NCBI GenBank assembly: GCA_000697335.1
Contig: JNEM01016547.1
Coordinates: 1-14,068, forward strand
Reading direction: 5' to 3'
Length of the DNA: 14,068 bases
Source: Conidiobolus incongruus B7586
Taxonomy: Eukaryota; Entomophthoromycota; Entomophthoromycetes; Entomophthorales; Conidiobolaceae
The translations under genes and the position numbers were made by a program. The notes below the pieces were generated by a model, which worked only from the letters and a program-made list of their open reading frames with translations, ran no database searches and was not told where the DNA came from. Of this stretch, positions 10,803-14,068 are shown in pieces. Position 1 is the stretch's first letter. Each line of letters opens with the position of its first letter.

Positions 10803-10929
10803 AATTTCTGATTTTTCAAACATATTATTAGTTTGAAATAAATAAATATATACAAAGTTAATAGGAAATTATATATTAGTTTTTTTGATTAAAAAATTAA
10901 TTTTTTAAAATTGGTTGTTTAATTTAATC

Positions 10930-11964
10930 ATGTTTAAACTAAATAGTAATTATCAAAAGTCTTTTATTTTAGTATTAGTAAAATTTAACCATAAACCCTC
11001 TAAAATTATTTAAAATTTACAAACAACTTTTGGTAATAAAGCATTATCTAAATCAACAATTTATTGCTGGGTAAATTACTTTAAAGCTAAGAGAGAAACT
11101 ATTCAAAACCTGTTAAAATCTAGAAAACCAACTTCAACTGTTACTCTTTCAATTGTAAATAAAGTGAAAAAATATATTGAAAAGCACCTTTTTATTTCAG
11201 CTAGAGAATTATCTAAGCACTTTAATATTAGTTTTACAAGTATTTTATATATTTTAAAGTTTAAACTAAAATTAATAAATAAAAATACAAAATAGGTACT
11301 TTATAATTTAACTAAAGCTTAAAAAAAAGCTAGAGTAGCTATTGCTAAACAAAACTTATTAAAATATTACTAGAAGCCTAAACTTTTACAGTGAATAATT
11401 ACAATTGATGAATCTTAGATCTTTATGTATAATCCTTTACTAAAACACAAATCAAAATGCTAGATTAAGTTAAATCAACCCCCTCTACAAATCCCTTTAA
11501 ATAAATATTTTGTTAATAAGTGAATGTTAATTATTATAATGGATTATAATGGTATATGCTATTTTTATTTAGTTCTTGAAGGAAAATCAATTAATAGTAA
11601 ATTATATATTGTTTTTTTAAATAAAAGTATTTCTAGTTAGTGTTCTCAATATAATTTGAGAAGACCTATTATTTTGCATGATAATTGCAAAATACATAAA
11701 TTTAAAGCTGTAAAAAACTTTCTAATTAAAAATAACTGGAAAAAACTACCATATCTAGTATATTCCTTTGATTATAACCTATGTGATTATAATTGCTTTA
11801 GGTAATTAAAAAACCAGCTTGCAGGAAAGAAAATTTCTGCAGGAAAATTTAATTGGTTTGTGAAACATCAAATTTCAGTCTTTAATAAAAAGAACTGTTT
11901 TTTAAGTGTTAGAAGTTTGCTAAAAGTATAGCAAAAAGTTATTAATAATAAAAGAAACTATTAA
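10930..11964 (+). pseudogene. Mariner transposase pseudogene (D,D34D), 344 codons with 11 in-frame stops
   Basis: One continuous frame from ATG (10930) to TAA (11962-11964) has the standard mariner length. The N-terminal helix-turn-helix region ends in ALSKSTIYCWVNYFK (codons 38-52). The catalytic triad is present: D160 in TIDES (11407-11409), D251 in ILHDN (11680-11682) and D286 in LCDY (11785-11787), with exactly 34 residues between the last two. The mariner hallmark before the third Asp (normally HPPYSPDLAP-like) reads PYLVYSFDYNL. Internal stops lie at 11011, 11293, 11320, 11371, 11392, 11416, 11461, 11521, 11638, 11803 and 11929. All sit where a Gln (CAA/CAG) or Trp (TGG) codon would become a stop by C-to-T or G-to-A change, for example where mariner proteins have DESW. 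No frameshift was found. The protein is not made; the frame is a relic. Confidence 0.9.
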
Positions 11965-12025
11965 ATTTATATTATATATTTATTTTTATATATCATATAT
12001 TCAAATGTTTATTTATTTTTAATTG

Positions 12026-12058
12026 TAAAAAATTCCCATTATTAAAAATACAGAGTAA
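12026..12058 (-). repeat. Right terminal inverted repeat of mariner copy B
   Basis: Read on the reverse strand from 12058 it begins TTACTCTGTATTTTTAATAA and continues with TGGGAA and a T-rich run, mirroring the left end. TA follows at 12059-12060. The right end of copy A (585-609) aligns to it without gaps. Confidence 0.85.
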
Positions 12059-12115
12059 TATCTAATTATAATTTACTATTGAATAATAAAAAAATATATT
12101 TAGATATATTTTGTA

Positions 12116-12598
12116 AACTATTAGCAAAAATATTAACCTTTAATATTTAATTAATTAAATTATAAATTTATAGGTTTTTAAGATAAAGGGATATATTTAA
12201 CAATATATAACTATTTCTTTTTTCTTTTTTTGTTATTATTTTTAACAATATTTTATTAATATATTAAATTGTTTTTATTAATATTATTATACTTAAATCC
12301 CTTTTTAAAAAATCTTATATATATATCAATTAATTTTATAAAAAAAATAAATCAACTTATAATATTATTAGAATTACTAGTATTATTAACTTATTATAAT
12401 TAAAGTTATTAAAAATAATAATAAAAATATATTTAAACTTAAACTTATATACTAAACTACAAAAGTAAGTCATAAAATTAAAAATATAAATATTTCTATT
12501 AATATTTTAATCAATTCTAACTTAAATAGACTTATATTAAACTATGTAACTAATATATGTTTTTTATTAATAATATAATATATAAAGTTAAATTTAAT
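12116..12598 (+). mobile_element. 5' part of a Tc1-like element (copy C1)
   Basis: This part is the mirror image of the 5' end of the reverse-strand copy C2. It begins after TA at 12114-12115, reaches the end motif TATAAATTTATAGG at 12161-12174, passes a T-rich tract near 12215-12235, and continues into the transposase start region. Aligned anchors include 12292-12314 (ACTTAAATCC in C1, GCTTAAATCT in C2) and 12364-12388 (ATTATTAGAATTACTAG in C1, ATTATTAGAATTATTAG in C2). Homology fades after about 12480 and is lost where C2 begins at 12601. No catalytic region is present. It is either an old truncated copy or a copy interrupted by insertion of C2. Confidence 0.7.
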
Positions 12599-12600
12599 TA

Positions 12601-12665
12601 ATTATTAATTGATATATTAAAACTAAAAATATATTCAAAATAAGTTATAAATTTGTGGGTTTTAG
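12601..12665 (+). repeat. Left terminal inverted repeat of Tc1-like copy C2
   Basis: Runs from ATTATTAATTGATATATT through GTTATAAATTTGTGGG (12644-12659). It matches the reverse complement of 13799-13863 without a gap. Confidence 0.75.
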
Positions 12666-12681
12666 TATTAATAGAAAATTA

Positions 12682-13692
12682 TTATTTAATATATCTATCT
12701 TTTGTTTTTCTAACTTTTTTAAGTTTATAAGGTATAAAGTTAACTAGCTTCTTATATTAAGCAAAATTAATATTATTCTGAGCTTCTTAAATATACTCTT
12801 AAAGTTGATTTAAATTTTCTATTAAAAGGAAAATTTTAATTAATTTTTTTAATTAGTTCTAAAGATATTTAATTAAGTTAAAATTAAATAATTGAGGAGG
12901 TTATTTCATAATAGTTATTTTATTATTTTTAAGCTATTTAATAGTAAAATTTATAATATAACAAAAGATATTATCTTGTTAGAAAAAAATATTTAATTTA
13001 TTTAACTTATATTATTTAATAATTTTTTTCAATTTATTATTTAAAATACTTTAGTATATTTTAGTTTTAATTCCCTTATCAACCTTATATAAATATCTTA
13101 TTCATAAAGATAATATATATCCTTAAATTATAATTAACCTATCATTGTATTTTTAGGTTATAATAATATAATGGTTATAATGTAATTTTTTATTTTTTTT
13201 TGAAATATCTAATTTTTCTATTAAATTTATTAAGATATATCTTTGTTTTATTAGATTAAGTAACTTTTAGTTAATTTTAGTTTAACTTTAATATTAACAT
13301 TTAAACTCTTGCTTAACTTTATAATAAAACTTTTTTAGTTAAAGGTGTTTTTTCTTAAGATATAAGTAATATCTATTTTAATATAAAACATATATAAAAA
13401 TATTAATTGGTATTAATATTTTTATATAGTTTTATAATTGTTATTATACTTCTATAGTAATATTATATTTAGTTATATTAATTATTCTATAAATATATTC
13501 TTTATTATACTTATCTATTATTTTAATATATTTAAGTTTTAATTTAGGTGTTTTTTTAATATTATTCTTAATAACCCTAGTTATAATAGATTAGCTAATA
13601 CTAATAATTCTAATAATCTCACAAGTTAATTTATTTTTATTATAAAGGTGATTATTATATAAATGAACTTTTTTAAAGAGAGATTTAAGCAT
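12682..13692 (-). pseudogene. Tc1-like transposase pseudogene (D34E type)
   Basis: On the reverse strand an ATG at 13692-13690 opens a helix-turn-helix region (LYNKNKLTCEIIRI, then SIITRVIKN) typical of Tc1/IS630 transposases. Further on come SNKTKI at about 13255-13238, in place of the usual SDETKI-type motif, then QDN at 12978-12970. A WPPQSPDLNPIE-like motif follows, now reading PPQLFNFNLIK. The relic ends at TAA 12684-12682 after RYIK, so the span is 337 codons, normal for the family. Of the catalytic residues, the first Asp is Asn (13252-13250), the second Asp is kept (12975-12973), and the final Glu is Lys (12870-12868). There are exactly 34 residues between the last two. There are many stops and at least two frame changes, one between the DNA-binding and catalytic parts and one before QDN. 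It is dead. Confidence 0.8.
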
Positions 13693-13798
13693 TATAATAT
13701 TAATTTTAAAATATTAGCTTAATAATTTTATAATATATATAATATAACAAAAAAAAGAAAAGACATATATAAATTTTGCTATTTATACCTTTTTAACT

Positions 13799-13863
13799 TA
13801 TAAACCTATAAATTTATAACTCATCTTGGTTAAATTTTAGGTTTTGATATATCAACCAATAGC
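13799..13863 (-). repeat. Right terminal inverted repeat of Tc1-like copy C2
   Basis: Read on the reverse strand from 13863: GCTATTGGTTGATATATC, then the stretch leading to GAGTTATAAATTTATAGG. It contains the perfect 12-base palindrome TTGATATATCAA at 13844-13855. The 5' end of copy C1 shows the same order of motifs. Confidence 0.75.
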
Positions 13864-13865
13864 TA

Positions 13866-14068
13866 TTAAAATATAATCAAATATAATTAATTATAATAAA
13901 TTAATATAGGTAAATTATTTATTTTAATTTAAATTTATTTAATTAAAAATTATTTGAGATATAGGTAAATATATAAGTAATTTTAATTTTATAACTCACT
14001 TTTATAAGCTAATATATATATTAAAATTATAAATAAATATAATAAGAAATATATTTATAAGTGAGTTA
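13866..14068. other. AT-rich tail with inverted repeat, possible further Tc1-like remnants
   Basis: TAACTCACTTTTATAA begins at 13992 and its near-inverse TTATAAGTGAGTTA ends at 14068, the last base of the window. Both arms contain the TGAGTTA word found in the ends of the Tc1-like family (GATGAGTTATAAA at 13811-13823, reverse strand). This may therefore be the 3' end of the interrupted copy C1 followed by the start of another copy, or an unrelated short hairpin element. A short frame ending RYR-stop at 13957-13968 recalls the C-terminus of Tc1 transposases, but the evidence is thin. Confidence 0.35.

Larger units (their letters stand above)
10770..12058 (+). mobile_element. Full-length but dead mariner transposon (copy B)
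   Basis: The element is 1289 bp, the usual size for mariner, and is bounded by TA on both sides (10768-10769 and 12059-12060), the target duplication of this superfamily. The ends are inverted repeats of about 33 bp: the left begins TTACCTTGAATTT and the reverse complement of the right begins TTACTCTGTATTT, and both continue to AATAATGGGAA. One transposase frame fills most of the interior (10930-11964), leaving 160 bp before and 94 bp after it. Copy A at 1-609 is a relative. The element cannot make its own transposase because of many in-frame stops. Type (Tc1/mariner, D,D34D) and boundaries are seen directly; the family name within mariner is not determined. Confidence 0.9.
12601..13863 (-). 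mobile_element. Full-length dead Tc1-like transposon (copy C2), reverse strand
   Basis: The element is about 1.26 kb between TA dinucleotides at 12599-12600 and 13864-13865. Its ends are inverted repeats of about 65 bp sharing TTGATATAT near the tip and TATAAATTT further in. The two repeats are roughly three-quarters identical, and most differences are G/C on the right against A/T on the left. Between them a reverse-strand transposase relic (13692 down to 12682) shows the Tc1 D34E pattern. The exact outer base is uncertain by about four bases because the tip (TAGCTA) is itself palindromic. With C1 it forms two facing copies of one family. Confidence 0.8.

Noticed and set aside
10930-11964. 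A non-standard genetic code in which stops are read through in the transposase
   Set aside because: All three stop codons appear at Gln- or Trp-like positions, and the intact arrestin gene uses CAA/CAG and TGG normally and ends in TAA, so mutation explains the stops better.
12163-13816. A single 1.65-kb Tc1-like element bounded by TATAAATTTATAGG at both ends
   Set aside because: The left part, from 12116, also contains a second copy of the transposase start in the opposite direction, and a third end motif lies at 12646 just beyond the reverse-strand transposase stop. Two copies fit better than one element.

Overview
This looks like nuclear DNA from a very AT-rich fungus. The evidence is one intact, intron-free alpha-arrestin gene with a PPxY tail, a eukaryotic tRNA-Asp with internal A and B boxes and a Pol III T-run, and decayed DNA transposons of the mariner and Tc1 types. 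The arrestin resembles those I associate with Mucoromycota and other early-diverging fungi, but that placement is inference. Composition is split sharply: counted samples give 30 G/C of 60 at 5581-5640 inside the gene and 4 G/C of 60 at 10021-10080 outside it.

Layout, left to right. 1-609: right-hand part of a badly decayed mariner element, cut by the window edge and ending at a TA. 612-1859: AT-rich, no gene. 1860-1931: tRNA-Asp(GTC). 1942-4740: no recognisable gene, with a less AT-rich part from about 3000. 4745-6324: the arrestin gene, with TATA box, leader, 444-codon reading frame and a possible poly(A) signal. 6330-10769: 4.4 kb without a recognisable gene, including a small GC-richer island at about 8460-8680. 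10770-12058: a complete-length mariner element (1289 bp) with TA duplications, terminal inverted repeats and a 344-codon transposase frame. That frame carries eleven in-frame stops but no frameshift. 12116-14068: a cluster of a Tc1-like family, with a full-length reverse-strand copy (12601-13863), a 5'-end copy facing it (12116-12598), and an AT-rich tail that may hold a third piece.

Only the arrestin and the tRNA look functional. The arrestin would act as an adaptor that brings a Rsp5/Nedd4-type ubiquitin ligase to membrane transporters. The transposons are dead. Their damage is mostly C-to-T and G-to-A change, including catalytic Asp to Asn and Glu to Lys, with few indels in the best copy. 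This suggests repeat-directed cytosine mutation (RIP-like) or methylcytosine decay in a genome whose single-copy gene was spared. I found no CRISPR array, no prokaryotic operon and no intact selfish system.
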